NCBI RefSeq assembly: GCF_002245895.1
Contig: NZ_NPJZ01000001.1
Coordinates: forward strand, 4,314,501 to 4,378,500
Direction of reading: 5' to 3'
DNA from: Rhodococcus sp. OK302
Lineage (GTDB): Bacteria; Actinomycetota; Actinomycetes; Mycobacteriales; Mycobacteriaceae
Length of the DNA: 64,000 nucleotides
Shown here: positions 35,354-43,975 of the stretch, piece after piece
How the letters are laid out: each line of letters opens with the position of its first letter
How positions within the stretch are numbered: the stretch's first letter is position 1
Program-made: the position numbers and the translations under genes
Notes under the pieces: model-generated
Seen by the model: the letters and a program-made list of their open reading frames with translations, nothing else
Told to the model about the DNA's origin: nothing
Databases searched by the model: none

Positions 35354-36433
35354 ATGACCGTCGCCCATAATCTCGATGCGGCACGCGCCGCGTTAGTGAT
35401 GATCAACCCCGCGCCCTACAACGCCGAGGCGCCGCCCGAGGCGCTCGCCGGCAATATCACGCCGACCGAGCTCCACTATGTGCGGAGCAACTTCGCGGTG
35501 CCCGCTCACGACGGCACCCTGGAGATCGGTGGCGCGGTGGGCCATCCGACCGTCCTGACTCTCGACGACCTGCGCGCGATGCCGGCCCACGAACACACTG
35601 TCACCCTGGAATGCGCAGGCAATGGCCGCCTGGACATGCGGCCGCTGCCGACCGGTGAGCCCTGGGGTGACTACGCCGTCTCCACTGCACGATGGAAGGG
35701 CGCGCTCCTCCACGAGGTACTGGCGAAGGTCGAGCCATCGGCGCAGGGGGTGGAAATCCTCACCCAGGGGGCCGACCACGGGCCCTACCACCTCCAGGCG
35801 ATCCTCCCCGACACTGACCAGGAGAACCTCACCTTCATCCGTTCCCTGCCACTCTCGCTCGCCACGGACCCGGCGTCGGGAATCCTCATCGCCTATGAAA
35901 TGAACGGGGAGCCTGTGGGTTCCGACCACGGCGCGCCTTTCCGATTGATCGTGCCCCATTGGTACGCCGTGGCGTCGGTGAAATGGTTGAAGCGGATCGA
36001 TGTGCTCACCGAGCCCTACACCGGAGAGTTCCAGACCGGCCATTACATGTACGAGTGGCCGGACCGACCCCACGAAGCTGTGACCCTGATGCGGGTACGC
36101 GCCCGCATCACCGACCCAGCGCCGGGCTCGATCATCGGCTCCGGGGCATACACAGTCCGGGGGAAGGCATGGTCAGGAACCGGCCCCATCACGCGCGTCG
36201 ACGTCAGCGTCACCGGAGAAGGCGACTGGCAGCCGGCCCAGCTGGAACCATCCCGAAGCGGATACCACTGGCAGGCCTGGACGTTCGACTGGGAGCCGAG
36301 CCACGTCGGGAGGCACACCCTGAGAGTCAGAGCGACCGACGCCGCGGGGAACGTACAACCCGACGTTCCGCAGTGGAACCGGCTGGGCTACGGAAACAAC
36401 GCCATCGAAGTCATCTATGTCGATCGTCGATGA
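35354..36433 (+). CDS. sulfite-oxidase-fold molybdopterin enzyme
   Basis: This 359-residue protein has the sulfite-oxidase molybdopterin domain. The molybdenum-ligating cysteine is Cys87 in LECAGNGR, LPTGEPWGDYAVSTARWKG follows, and GSDHGAPFRLIVPHWYAVAS carries conserved cofactor contacts. A C-terminal Mo-co dimerisation (immunoglobulin-like) domain (YTVRGKAWSGTGPITRVDVS) completes the usual architecture. No signal peptide is present. The enzyme could oxidise sulfite or act as another oxotransferase. CAAGGAGG lies before the ATG. It is the last gene of the cluster. Confidence 0.9.
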   Translation: MTVAHNLDAARAALVMINPAPYNAEAPPEALAGNITPTELHYVRSNFAVPAHDGTLEIGGAVGHPTVLTLDDLRAMPAHEHTVTLECAGNGRLDMRPLPTGEPWGDYAVSTARWKGALLHEVLAKVEPSAQGVEILTQGADHGPYHLQAILPDTDQENLTFIRSLPLSLATDPASGILIAYEMNGEPVGSDHGAPFRLIVPHWYAVASVKWLKRIDVLTEPYTGEFQTGHYMYEWPDRPHEAVTLMRVRARITDPAPGSIIGSGAYTVRGKAWSGTGPITRVDVSVTGEGDWQPAQLEPSRSGYHWQAWTFDWEPSHVGRHTLRVRATDAAGNVQPDVPQWNRLGYGNNAIEVIYVDRR

Positions 36434-36996
36434 CCTACGGAGGAGAGGATCCAGCGCTGTCGTTGCAGCCCTCGGCTCGATGCTTTCGTTGATACTCGGT
36501 GTCCCACGAACATCGTTCGCCGGCCCGAGACGGCGCATCTTCCCCACACCTTGACTGAGGTACATCCGAGATTCGGAGTCCGCATAGCGCCGAGTTAGTT
36601 GTCGGGATAGTCGTAGCGATTCTGGCGGCCACCACCAGCATGAGAACTCGCCTGCGGCTGGTGTAGGCGCAGCAGTCGGGCACCGTGTGCGGTCCGGCGA
36701 CGCCCCCGCTGGACGAGTGGGAAGGACCCGCCCTCCGGCGAGTGACAGCCGGAGAGCGGGTCAGGCGCGGCGGAATCTGCCCACAGATTCGCCGCAGCAA
36801 GCCTTAGGTGCCCAGCAGACTGACTGTGTAAACCCGTTGCACGACAGAAGCCCCCAACCTTTCGAGGCTGAGACATTTGCCGCTTCCAGGAAAAGGTAGG
36901 CCAGCCGGTACGTTCTATGCTCGCAGATTGCCCCGGGTGGCCTAACATTCTGGCGACGAACGCACGCGGCGAGTTCGCGCAACCACTGTCGAAAAC
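36434..36996. other. intergenic, no supported gene
   Basis: This 563-bp gap lies between two convergent transcription units. No clear terminator hairpin, gene or repeat was found; overlapping frames on both strands lack content. Confidence 0.4.
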
Positions 36997-38172
36997 CTAC
37001 ACCGGAACTCTGGCACCGCTTTCGCGGTGAACTCCTCCGAGCGCCAACCGGGCGGTGATTGTCATCAGCCCGAGTACCGCGAACAGCACTCCGGCCCAAA
37101 CCAATTGACGCGTTCCCAGGTGTCCGAGAAACCATCCGCCGACCATCGTCCCCACCGTGATCCCCAGATTGGAGAACGAGATGAACAAGCTGTTGCCGAA
37201 TTCAGGTGCATCTACGGCATCCCTTCCCATCCAACTCTGCGAGACGACCAGCCCGCCCGAATGCACCACTCCCCAGATCAACACACCGACAATCATCGGG
37301 ACGGAGTGCGGACCCACGAGATAAATCAGCACGTACACCACGACGTACAGAACCGGAAAGGCTACAACCGTTCGTACAACGCTCTTCCCGAGCATCGCTC
37401 CGAACACGAAGTTCCCGAAGATCATCACAACACCGAAAGCCAAGAGCATCGCGCTGATCCACGATCCACTCATCCCCGTCACGTCACCGAGATACTCGGC
37501 GAAATAGCCGTACACCGAGAACATGGCAGAAAAGACGAACATAACCGAGATAACCGTCAACCACACTCGCGGCCGTCGTAGGATCCCGACCTGCGCACCG
37601 TACGACATCTGTTGCGTCACCGGCGACGAGGGCAGGAGTGCCATGATTCCCACGAACGCGAGAACGTTGATTCCGGCACCGAAGACAAACGCCGTCGACA
37701 CCGAGAAGTTCTCGGCCAGATACGACGTCAACGGCACACCGAAGGCGAATCCGACTGTGACACCGGCAAACACCTTCGTCGTCGCAGCGGCGGCCTTCTC
37801 CGGCGGCACCGAACGAACCGCACTCGCAAGTGCGACCGCGAAGAAGACCGGATGCGCGACGGCGGGAATGATTCGGAAAGCGAACATCACCTCGAAACTC
37901 GATGTCGTCGCGTAAACCAGATTGGATACCGCGAACACCGCAATCGCCACCAGCAGAACGGTTTTCCTGTTGATTCCCGATGCGACGAGCGTCATGAACG
38001 GACCCGTCACTGCCACGACAAGTGCGAATACACCGACCAACCATCCCGCACTGGATGTGCTGATGCCGAACTTCTCGGAGATCTGGGGCAGAACCCCGAT
38101 GATCCCCATCTCGGTCGTGATGATTCCGAAGACGCCCAATGCCAGGACCGGAATCAACAATTTCGACTTCAC
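36997..38172 (-). CDS. MFS transporter (DHA1/AraJ-like)
   Basis: This 391-residue transporter has about 12 transmembrane helices. LALGVFGIITTEMGIIGVLP and SAGWLVGVFALVVAVTGPFM at the start match the DHA1 drug:H+ antiporter branch (AraJ, SotB, Cml-like). The loop 2-3 segment SGINRKTVLL is the motif A region. It probably exports a small toxic molecule or sugar. GTG at 38170-38172 has GGAGG 8 nt upstream and starts VKSKLLIPVLALG; the earlier in-frame ATG at 38205 has none. It lies downstream of the ArsR-type regulator with a palindrome and repeated TAGATATG between them. Confidence 0.9.
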   Translation of the reverse strand: MKSKLLIPVLALGVFGIITTEMGIIGVLPQISEKFGISTSSAGWLVGVFALVVAVTGPFMTLVASGINRKTVLLVAIAVFAVSNLVYATTSSFEVMFAFRIIPAVAHPVFFAVALASAVRSVPPEKAAAATTKVFAGVTVGFAFGVPLTSYLAENFSVSTAFVFGAGINVLAFVGIMALLPSSPVTQQMSYGAQVGILRRPRVWLTVISVMFVFSAMFSVYGYFAEYLGDVTGMSGSWISAMLLAFGVVMIFGNFVFGAMLGKSVVRTVVAFPVLYVVVYVLIYLVGPHSVPMIVGVLIWGVVHSGGLVVSQSWMGRDAVDAPEFGNSLFISFSNLGITVGTMVGGWFLGHLGTRQLVWAGVLFAVLGLMTITARLALGGVHRESGARVPV

Positions 38173-38216
38173 GACAATTTCCTCCCACCGTGCCACACCG
38201 GGCACTTCAAAGATAA

Positions 38217-38237
38217 ATATCTAGATATGTAGATATG
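38217..38237. promoter_or_regulatory. palindrome and tandem TAGATATG sites before the MFS gene
   Basis: ATATCTAGATAT at 38217-38228 is a perfect 12-bp palindrome. It overlaps two adjacent copies of TAGATATG at 38222-38229 and 38230-38237. The same 8-mer recurs at 38641, upstream of the regulator. I infer that it is the binding site of the ArsR-type repressor. Confidence 0.6.
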
Positions 38238-38285
38238 TTTGCTCCAAAACTTGTCAACATAAAGACCGCCGACGGAAACGAACTG

Positions 38286-38597
38286 TCACAGTTCGTCGCG
38301 AACAAATTTCCGAAACTCGTCGATCATGGCTTCGTTTCGCCGGTAGTACGTCCACTTCCCGACACGGTCGGACTCGAGCAGGCCCACGTCCTTCATGGCC
38401 TGCAGATACCCAGAGATCACCGACTGCGCAAGGCCGGATCGAGCCTGGATATCACCGACGCAGACGCCAATATGGAATCCGAGATCCTGCTGGGTGTACG
38501 AATCCTCGTCGAAGTACTTTGCTGGATACTTCAGCCACTCCATGATCTGCAGGCGGGTGGGGTTGGACAGCGCCTTGAAGATCGCCAAAGCATCCAC
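38286..38597 (-). CDS. ArsR-family winged-helix regulator
   Basis: This 103-residue repressor-type protein has the ArsR fold: ALAIFKALSNPTRLQIMEWL at the start, the recognition helix around RSGLAQSVISGYLQAMKDVG, and the wing GKWTYYRRNE. There is one cysteine (GVCVGD) but no CxC metal site of the ArsR or SmtB kind, so the signal need not be a metal. GTG at 38595-38597 has GGGAGG 8 nt upstream; a GTG three codons earlier sits directly on that site. It precedes the MFS gene on the same strand and most likely regulates it. Confidence 0.85.
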   Translation of the reverse strand: MDALAIFKALSNPTRLQIMEWLKYPAKYFDEDSYTQQDLGFHIGVCVGDIQARSGLAQSVISGYLQAMKDVGLLESDRVGKWTYYRRNEAMIDEFRKFVRDEL

Positions 38598-38945
38598 TGA
38601 CCACACCTCCCCGCCACCAACCGGAACGCATCTACTTTCATAGATATGTCTGACGAAGTCAAGCCTGAAAGGTGCAATGAGGGATGTGCGTCACGCGACA
38701 GGTAATGAAGTGGGCTACGACACTCGCACTTCGGCAAACCTACGAGAAAAAAGTCGTGGCCCTTCGCTGGCGCCGGGGAAGACCGGCCTCGGTCGTGCGC
38801 GATGCGCGTGTGCCGGTCGACCAAGGCCACCGCCGACCGCCGACTGCCGACTGCCGGCTGCAGTAACACTGGGATATCACGTCGCCTGACGGGGATTGGA
38901 TGAGATCGCCTGGTCGCCAAGTAAGCCAACGCGATTGACAGGCGA
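38598..38945. other. intergenic between kinase and regulator genes
   Basis: Apart from the TAGATATG site, this 348-bp stretch holds only a short GC-rich repeat (CGCCGACTGC-like units near 38830-38860). No gene is supported. Confidence 0.4.
38641..38648. promoter_or_regulatory. third TAGATATG copy, upstream of the ArsR-type gene
   Basis: This 8-mer is identical to the tandem pair at 38222-38237 and sits 44 bp before the regulator start, where an autoregulatory site would be expected. Confidence 0.5.
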
Positions 38946-41255
38946 CTACGGAGACGCCGACACCTCGAGGGACACGACGCGCAGCAGTGCACGGAGATCA
39001 CTCTCGATCCGTCGAAACAGTTGGTATACAACGATGAATCCAGCGATCCCGCCCAGACATAACACACGGACGGTTGCGTTGAGTTCCTCGCCGGCACCCG
39101 AACCGACAAAACTTAGCCCCGCGATTCCCACCAGAGGAACCGACGCCGCCACCGCGAGGTACCGTGTACTGCTCCGACCCAGCGATCGAATATCGCGTCC
39201 GTCGTCGCTTCGTAACTCGCCGTGTGACAACAAGATCGGATACAGACAGCGAACCGAGTAGTAAGTCAGGATGAAGAACGGATACGCGACTGCGACGGCG
39301 CCGCAGACGGCCAGCGACGACATCAGGTGCACGTAGGCGCGCTGCGGAATACCTCCGGCAGCAATCTGCAGTGCTACTGGATATGCGATGCCGGCCAGGA
39401 CCCACAGACCGAAAGCGATCACCACCGCACGGTGGCCGACATTCAGCGTCGCGGTACGCGCCTTGTTCAAGACCTCCGCGCTGTACGTCTGCCCGCTACG
39501 CAGTCCATGAGGCACGGTGAGCGCGAGCCGGCACCAATACAGGATCGCCGCGGCGCCGAGAGAGAACGCAGCCACCCCGATGACGAGATGAACCTGCTCG
39601 AGGTGCTGCTGAGCCTCAGGCGAAAGCCCCGAGATGATCAGCATCTTGTTGTAGTAGTAGTTGTAGCCCGCCGCCATGAGATTCGGAATTCCGATCGCGG
39701 CGAGCAGGATCGGCAGCGCCCACTTCCACAATGTGGAACGTGGGCTCCCTTCCGGTGGGTCGACCAGATTGCGGGCAGATCGGTCCAGACACAGCGCGAA
39801 CTGACGGGCCAGCTTTCGTCCACCAGACCACCTTCCGTCTCTCTCGGGAGAGAGAGACTTCACCAGAACTCGACGCAGCGCCGGCGGACAGTCATCAGGT
39901 AACCGGGCCTCGGGATCAACTCTGCGGCGGCGGGCCTCGAGTGCCATCTGGGGCGACGGCGGCTTCTCCCCCGTTCCGTCGTCCGTGAAAGGCCTACTCC
40001 CAGTGAGGAGTTCCCAGAGCATCACGCCGAGTGCATAGATGTCACTGCGGGTGTCGAGCGTGCCAGGCGCCCCGACCGCACAGGCCTCCAACTGCTCCGG
40101 AGACATGTAGGCAAGCGAGCCTCCGACAAAACATGCAGCGTCCTCGGTCGAGACCTCCTCGCTCGAGCTGACGTTGAAGTCGGCGAGTTTGGGGATGCCT
40201 TCGACGCTGAGAAGTACGTTCGCCGGCTTGATGTCCCGATGCAGTACGCCGTGCTCACGCGCGTACTCCAGGGCATCCGCCAGTCTCATTCCCATCCAGG
40301 CCACAGTCTCCGGCCACGACATCGCCGCGACCTCGCTCCGTAAACTCGTCTCGCTCGGCTTCATCTCTCCCTTCGTCGCCAAAGTCTGATCGATGGCATC
40401 GAGAAGAAGTTGTCCGGATCGCTGCGCTGGCGGTGTCAGGCGGACAAGTTTGACCACATCGAGCAGGGTCCCACCTGGCACGTATTCCATGAACAGGACT
40501 CGCAGTGCGCGTTCCTCGAGCAGTCGTTGATCGAAGACGCGAACGATGTTGGGATGGTCGAGTTGGGCGAGAGTCTGCGGCTCGACTCCGACGTTGCGCG
40601 AGATCTTCAACGCAACCCATCGCTGCATCGAGAGTTGCCGCGCGAGGAACACTCGGGCGAACGCGCCGTGCCCGAGTTCCAACACCAGTTCGAAATCGTC
40701 CAGGTGCTGTCCGATCTCGAACTCGCCGAAACCCGAGAGTCCCAACATCATGACGTCTTCCCGACCAGCCATCGAATCACGGTCGAACAGTTTCTCGAAA
40801 CTCTCTGCCTGCAAAGGGAACTCGGTGAGATACTCAGCCGCCACGACACCCTCGCCGCCCTGCTTCCGTAGCCGGAACTCCTCGTACAGGAGCTCGGCCG
40901 GTAGTGGTACTTCAAGCAATTCCGGATACTCGGCGCAATATTCCGTTAGCCGTTTCGGGCGATCACTTTTCAGCCAGCGGTATTCCAGATCGATACCGAC
41001 CAGAGCGATCAGCGCGGCCCGACGAATCTTGGCGGGATCGGGCAGATAGTCGCTCAGGTCGGACGGAGTTCGTCCTGCCTCCCAGTCCCCGACCAGCCGA
41101 CCCAGTCCGTCAGATCCGTTGAGCCCGTCAGTATCGACAAGTCCCGAACTCACCGCTGTCGGTGTGGACGGACGCAACTCGGTGACGGTGCCCCGTTCGG
41201 TCAGGGGCCCGCTTGCGACTGTCGCGTCACTGGCCTGCGCACCACGTTCATTCAT
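38946..41255 (-). CDS. membrane-bound Ser/Thr protein kinase of planctomycete-like architecture
   Basis: This encodes 769 residues. Residues about 75-160 hold an N-terminal helical region (LEYRWLKSDRPKRLTEYCAE, LLYEEFRLRKQGGEG) like that before kinases of planctomycetes. The kinase domain spans about 188-480: LELGHGAFARVFLA (glycine loop), Lys217 in VALKIS, H339-R-D341 in the catalytic loop, D359-F-N361 in place of DFG, and SPEQLE. The C-terminal 280 residues carry about six transmembrane helices and no extracellular sensor such as PASTA. Asp359 is kept, so activity is likely. The ATG at 41253-41255 is preferred over one 14 codons upstream. Confidence 0.88.
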   Translation of the reverse strand: MNERGAQASDATVASGPLTERGTVTELRPSTPTAVSSGLVDTDGLNGSDGLGRLVGDWEAGRTPSDLSDYLPDPAKIRRAALIALVGIDLEYRWLKSDRPKRLTEYCAEYPELLEVPLPAELLYEEFRLRKQGGEGVVAAEYLTEFPLQAESFEKLFDRDSMAGREDVMMLGLSGFGEFEIGQHLDDFELVLELGHGAFARVFLARQLSMQRWVALKISRNVGVEPQTLAQLDHPNIVRVFDQRLLEERALRVLFMEYVPGGTLLDVVKLVRLTPPAQRSGQLLLDAIDQTLATKGEMKPSETSLRSEVAAMSWPETVAWMGMRLADALEYAREHGVLHRDIKPANVLLSVEGIPKLADFNVSSSEEVSTEDAACFVGGSLAYMSPEQLEACAVGAPGTLDTRSDIYALGVMLWELLTGSRPFTDDGTGEKPPSPQMALEARRRRVDPEARLPDDCPPALRRVLVKSLSPERDGRWSGGRKLARQFALCLDRSARNLVDPPEGSPRSTLWKWALPILLAAIGIPNLMAAGYNYYYNKMLIISGLSPEAQQHLEQVHLVIGVAAFSLGAAAILYWCRLALTVPHGLRSGQTYSAEVLNKARTATLNVGHRAVVIAFGLWVLAGIAYPVALQIAAGGIPQRAYVHLMSSLAVCGAVAVAYPFFILTYYSVRCLYPILLSHGELRSDDGRDIRSLGRSSTRYLAVAASVPLVGIAGLSFVGSGAGEELNATVRVLCLGGIAGFIVVYQLFRRIESDLRALLRVVSLEVSASP

Positions 41256-41530
41256 GACACTTCTGCTCCGCACCTCGAGCACGATGAATCGAGGCAATTC
41301 ACTTCAGCGTAACCCCGGCGGTACCGTGACCCCAGCGAATCTATTCGGCGTAATCCGGCGGATTCGTGCCGATCAGCCCGACGGCGCCTCTCTTCATCCA
41401 TCCGGTCGCGAACAGGCCACGATCACGATTCCGAGGATTTGCGCGTCGATGGGACCGTTCTCGGCAGTGGCGGCATCGTAGCGCCGTACTGATTCCATTT
41501 GTGCGGTCGAGCGCGTGCCCACTCGGGGCG

Positions 41531-41917
41531 CTAGTTCGTCATCGCGCCGATGGCCCCGGTGAAGTAGGGAACCAGCCAGATCGCCCAGACGACCAGGCTG
41601 AACTTGTGGAACTTCGCCTTCTCGGAGGGTCGATCCCGGAGCAGGACAATGACAGCCCACACCAGGTGAATGGCCATAAGCGCGATGGCTATTGCCCCGG
41701 TGACGATCATGATGTTGTTGAAAGTGGACGTTCCGGTATCCGGCGACTCATCGGAGATTCGGCTCATCAGGACGGTGCCGGTTGCGTCGCAAATCAGGCC
41801 GAGCGCGAATGCACCGGCATGCCACCACTTCAGGGTCTTCTGGATGCGTTCAGACCAAACACCGATCGAGTAGAAAACCAGGGCAAACGTAATGACGATG
41901 ATCGCTGCGGCCAACAT
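41531..41917 (-). CDS. HsmA-family membrane protein
   Basis: This 128-residue integral membrane protein has four transmembrane helices (AAAIIVITFALVFYSIGVW, AGAFALGLICDATGTVLM, NIMIVTGAIAIALMAIHLVW and LVVWAIWLVPYFTGAIGA). WWHAGAFALGLICDATGT and FHKFSLVVWAIWLVPYFTGA are the segments I associate with the HsmA family. The molecular function is unknown to me. It is a single-gene unit downstream of the M23 peptidase terminator. Confidence 0.75.
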   Translation of the reverse strand: MLAAAIIVITFALVFYSIGVWSERIQKTLKWWHAGAFALGLICDATGTVLMSRISDESPDTGTSTFNNIMIVTGAIAIALMAIHLVWAVIVLLRDRPSEKAKFHKFSLVVWAIWLVPYFTGAIGAMTN

Positions 41918-42010
41918 GTCCTGAGACTAACTCGCGCCAATGTGCGATGCGCGGATGCACTCGGGTCTGCGTGTCGAATGGGACAAATCCCCTCCGACAA
42001 AAAAGTCAAC

Positions 42011-42056
42011 GCTGGACTAGAGCGCATGAAGGTTGTTCACCGCGCCCTAGTCCAGC
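42011..42056. terminator. hairpin terminator downstream of the M23 peptidase gene
   Basis: GCTGGACTAGAGCGC at 42011-42025 pairs with GCGCCCTAGTCCAGC at 42042-42056 with one mismatch in 15. It lies 17 bp past the stop of the minus-strand peptidase gene; reading on that strand a T run (TTTTTT) follows closely, as for an intrinsic terminator. Confidence 0.8.
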
Positions 42057-42072
42057 ATCGAATTCTCTACTG

Positions 42073-42981
42073 CTACAGATTGATTACGTCGCCCACGAAG
42101 ATGCTGTCGGGGTGATCGATCTGCGGGTTCATGGCCCAAACTTCCTGCCAAGTGAGCCCTCGTGCTGAACCGAGGTCGAACAACGTGTCTCCGGCTGAAA
42201 CGACGACCGCTTCGCCCGACACAACAGTCTCCGCTTCCGGAATGCTCTCCACCGGTGAGGCCTCAGTCGGACCAGGCTCAAAAACGGGAGCAATTTCAGT
42301 TGCTATTGCAGGCTCAGGTGCGACTGCAATTTCAGGCGCGGATTCAGGTATTACTGCAGGTGCAGGCTCAGACACTGCTTCAGGCTCAGGTACCACTGCA
42401 GGTGCGGGTTCAACCACTGCCACAGGTTCAGGTGCTGCCACAGGTTCAGGTGCAACGACACTACTCGAACCGGTGTTGCATGCGCCGACCGATTTCAGGA
42501 AGGACATGGGATCGACCGCCCCGGCACCGTGAATGCGGAGATGCAAATGTGGTCCGGTAGAGCTGCCGGTGTTACCCGTGGCCCCGATCTGCGCGCCGAC
42601 CTCCACGTGCTGCCCTACATTGACCCAGGTTTCGGAGAGGTGACCCATCTGGATCTGCTCGCCTGAATCGGCTTCCAGCTGGATGTAGGTTCCATATCCG
42701 CCGGGATCATTCGGTCCGGCAACAGAAATTGTGCCCGAGGTCGGCGCATTGAGCACGGTTCCGACGTTGACGGCGAAGTCAACGCCGTCATGTCCTCCGT
42801 GGTAGCCCTGCGACAGCGATCCCTCAACAGGCCACTCCCAGCTGCAACTTTGCGACCAGCCTTGTGCGGAGGCCGTACCAGCGCTCACTACCACGCCGGC
42901 GCCTACGAGCGAGCCCAATCCTGCAGTGACTGCGATAAATCGTTTCGTGTTGGAAGCCTTGCTATTGCTGTGTTTACTCAT
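42073..42981 (-). CDS. secreted M23 peptidase with C-terminal LysM
   Basis: This encodes 302 residues. A Sec signal peptide ends near A39 (AGTASA-QGW). The M23 (LytM) domain follows, with H-x-x-x-D in YHGGHDGVDFAVN and the H-x-H in GPHLHLRIHG, both zinc ligands of the peptidoglycan endopeptidase site. A linker of PEPV/PAPA repeats follows, then a LysM-like domain (SAGDTLFDLGSARGLTWQEV, WAMNPQ) that binds peptidoglycan. The protein should act in the cell wall, either cleaving cross-links or, if inactive, activating other hydrolases. The ATG has AAGGAAAC upstream. Confidence 0.9.
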   Translation of the reverse strand: MSKHSNSKASNTKRFIAVTAGLGSLVGAGVVVSAGTASAQGWSQSCSWEWPVEGSLSQGYHGGHDGVDFAVNVGTVLNAPTSGTISVAGPNDPGGYGTYIQLEADSGEQIQMGHLSETWVNVGQHVEVGAQIGATGNTGSSTGPHLHLRIHGAGAVDPMSFLKSVGACNTGSSSVVAPEPVAAPEPVAVVEPAPAVVPEPEAVSEPAPAVIPESAPEIAVAPEPAIATEIAPVFEPGPTEASPVESIPEAETVVSGEAVVVSAGDTLFDLGSARGLTWQEVWAMNPQIDHPDSIFVGDVINL

Positions 42982-43365
42982 GTTTCCTTGACTGATTCGA
43001 CCGGGGCAGTTGCAGTCTTGATCACGCTGACACAACTGAGTACGTGCTCCGCCGCATGGGCGTACAGCACGGAACCCCGTGGGATGAACACTGAGAACGC
43101 GCCGTCGCAACGACGGCTCTCGCGTGCCACTGACACTTGGATATCTGCGATGCCCGACACACAGCCCGAATCAATTACGGGCCGGTGCCTACCGGGATGT
43201 CTGGAACGACGGGTTGGAACATGCAGATCCTTGCGTTGCGAATGGCAAATTACCTACACACCATCTCGCGTCGCGACCCCTGCACGCGACGGCCGAATTA
43301 CCCGAAAACATACCTAGATCGGGTTCCCACCCGACCGATCGATATCCAAATTGCGGCATCCGCAA

Positions 43366-43842
43366 CTATTGCGGCGGACGCAGTTCACCCAGTTGCCCGG
43401 TGAGGGCTGCCAATCCCACTCCGAGTAGGCCGACGGCCATGAACCCGCAGATCAGTGCCAGCACACTGACGATCAGAAACTGAGCGACGACTCCACGCGA
43501 ACGTGTTGTGCCGAGCGGACCCATCTCGCCTTTGCAGAATCCCTGGGCCGGCGCCGAATACTCCACTATCCGAGCGGGCCCGGGAGAAATGACGTCGGTG
43601 CAGCGTCCGATAGTCGATTTCAGCGATTTCGACCTTCGCTCATTGACATAGACATCGATCGACAGAGGCTGTGTGTCCGGAATCGCCAGACGGTGCTCGC
43701 CCCAGGGAAGTACTTCGGTTTTGCCGTTGATCGTGACTATCGGATGATGTGAGGCGCCCCACAAGAGAGCAATCTTCGACCGCTTCAAAACAATCAGAAC
43801 AGTCCCGGGAACCGGCCCCGTCAGGGGATGAGACTCGATCAC
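43366..43842 (-). CDS. uncharacterised protein with one C-terminal membrane helix
   Basis: This encodes 158 residues. The N-terminal 110 residues appear beta-rich and soluble (TVLIVLKRSKIALLWGASHH, EVLPWGEHRLAIPDTQPLSI). A single transmembrane helix follows near the end (FLIVSVLALICGFMAVGLLG). This topology puts the soluble part on one side of the membrane with a short tail. No family is recognised. It sits where dop/pup genes might have been expected after mpa but has nothing in common with them. Confidence 0.6.
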   Translation of the reverse strand: MIESHPLTGPVPGTVLIVLKRSKIALLWGASHHPIVTINGKTEVLPWGEHRLAIPDTQPLSIDVYVNERRSKSLKSTIGRCTDVISPGPARIVEYSAPAQGFCKGEMGPLGTTRSRGVVAQFLIVSVLALICGFMAVGLLGVGLAALTGQLGELRPPQ

Positions 43843-43921
43843 GTCAGCGTTCCGTTCCGTTCTGTTCTCGGGTGGTCTCGACTGGGAGGATCCGCGCCAT
43901 CAACCATATCCGCGACACACG

Positions 43922-43961
43922 TCGGGTCGGCAACTCCCACAATAGGGAATTACCGACCCGA
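43922..43961. terminator. hairpin terminator downstream of mpa
   Basis: TCGGGTCGG-c-AA-c-TCCC (43922-43938) pairs with GGGA-a-TT-a-CCGACCCGA (43945-43961) around a short loop, two mismatches in 17. It lies just past the mpa stop at 43976, reading on the minus strand. Confidence 0.7.
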
Positions 43962-43975
43962 GTTGTCTCTACCGA

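Noticed and set aside
38820..38870. CRISPR-like short GC repeats
   Set aside because: Only a few degenerate 7-10-bp units in a row without spacers; simple low-complexity sequence.
42982..43240. Possible ydaO (cyclic di-AMP) riboswitch before the M23 peptidase gene
   Set aside because: Such peptidase genes often have one in actinobacteria and a strong GC hairpin is present, but I could not find the conserved CAGCTAAC-type and GGGGTGAA-type blocks in the right order on the minus strand. A covariance search with RF00379 would settle it.
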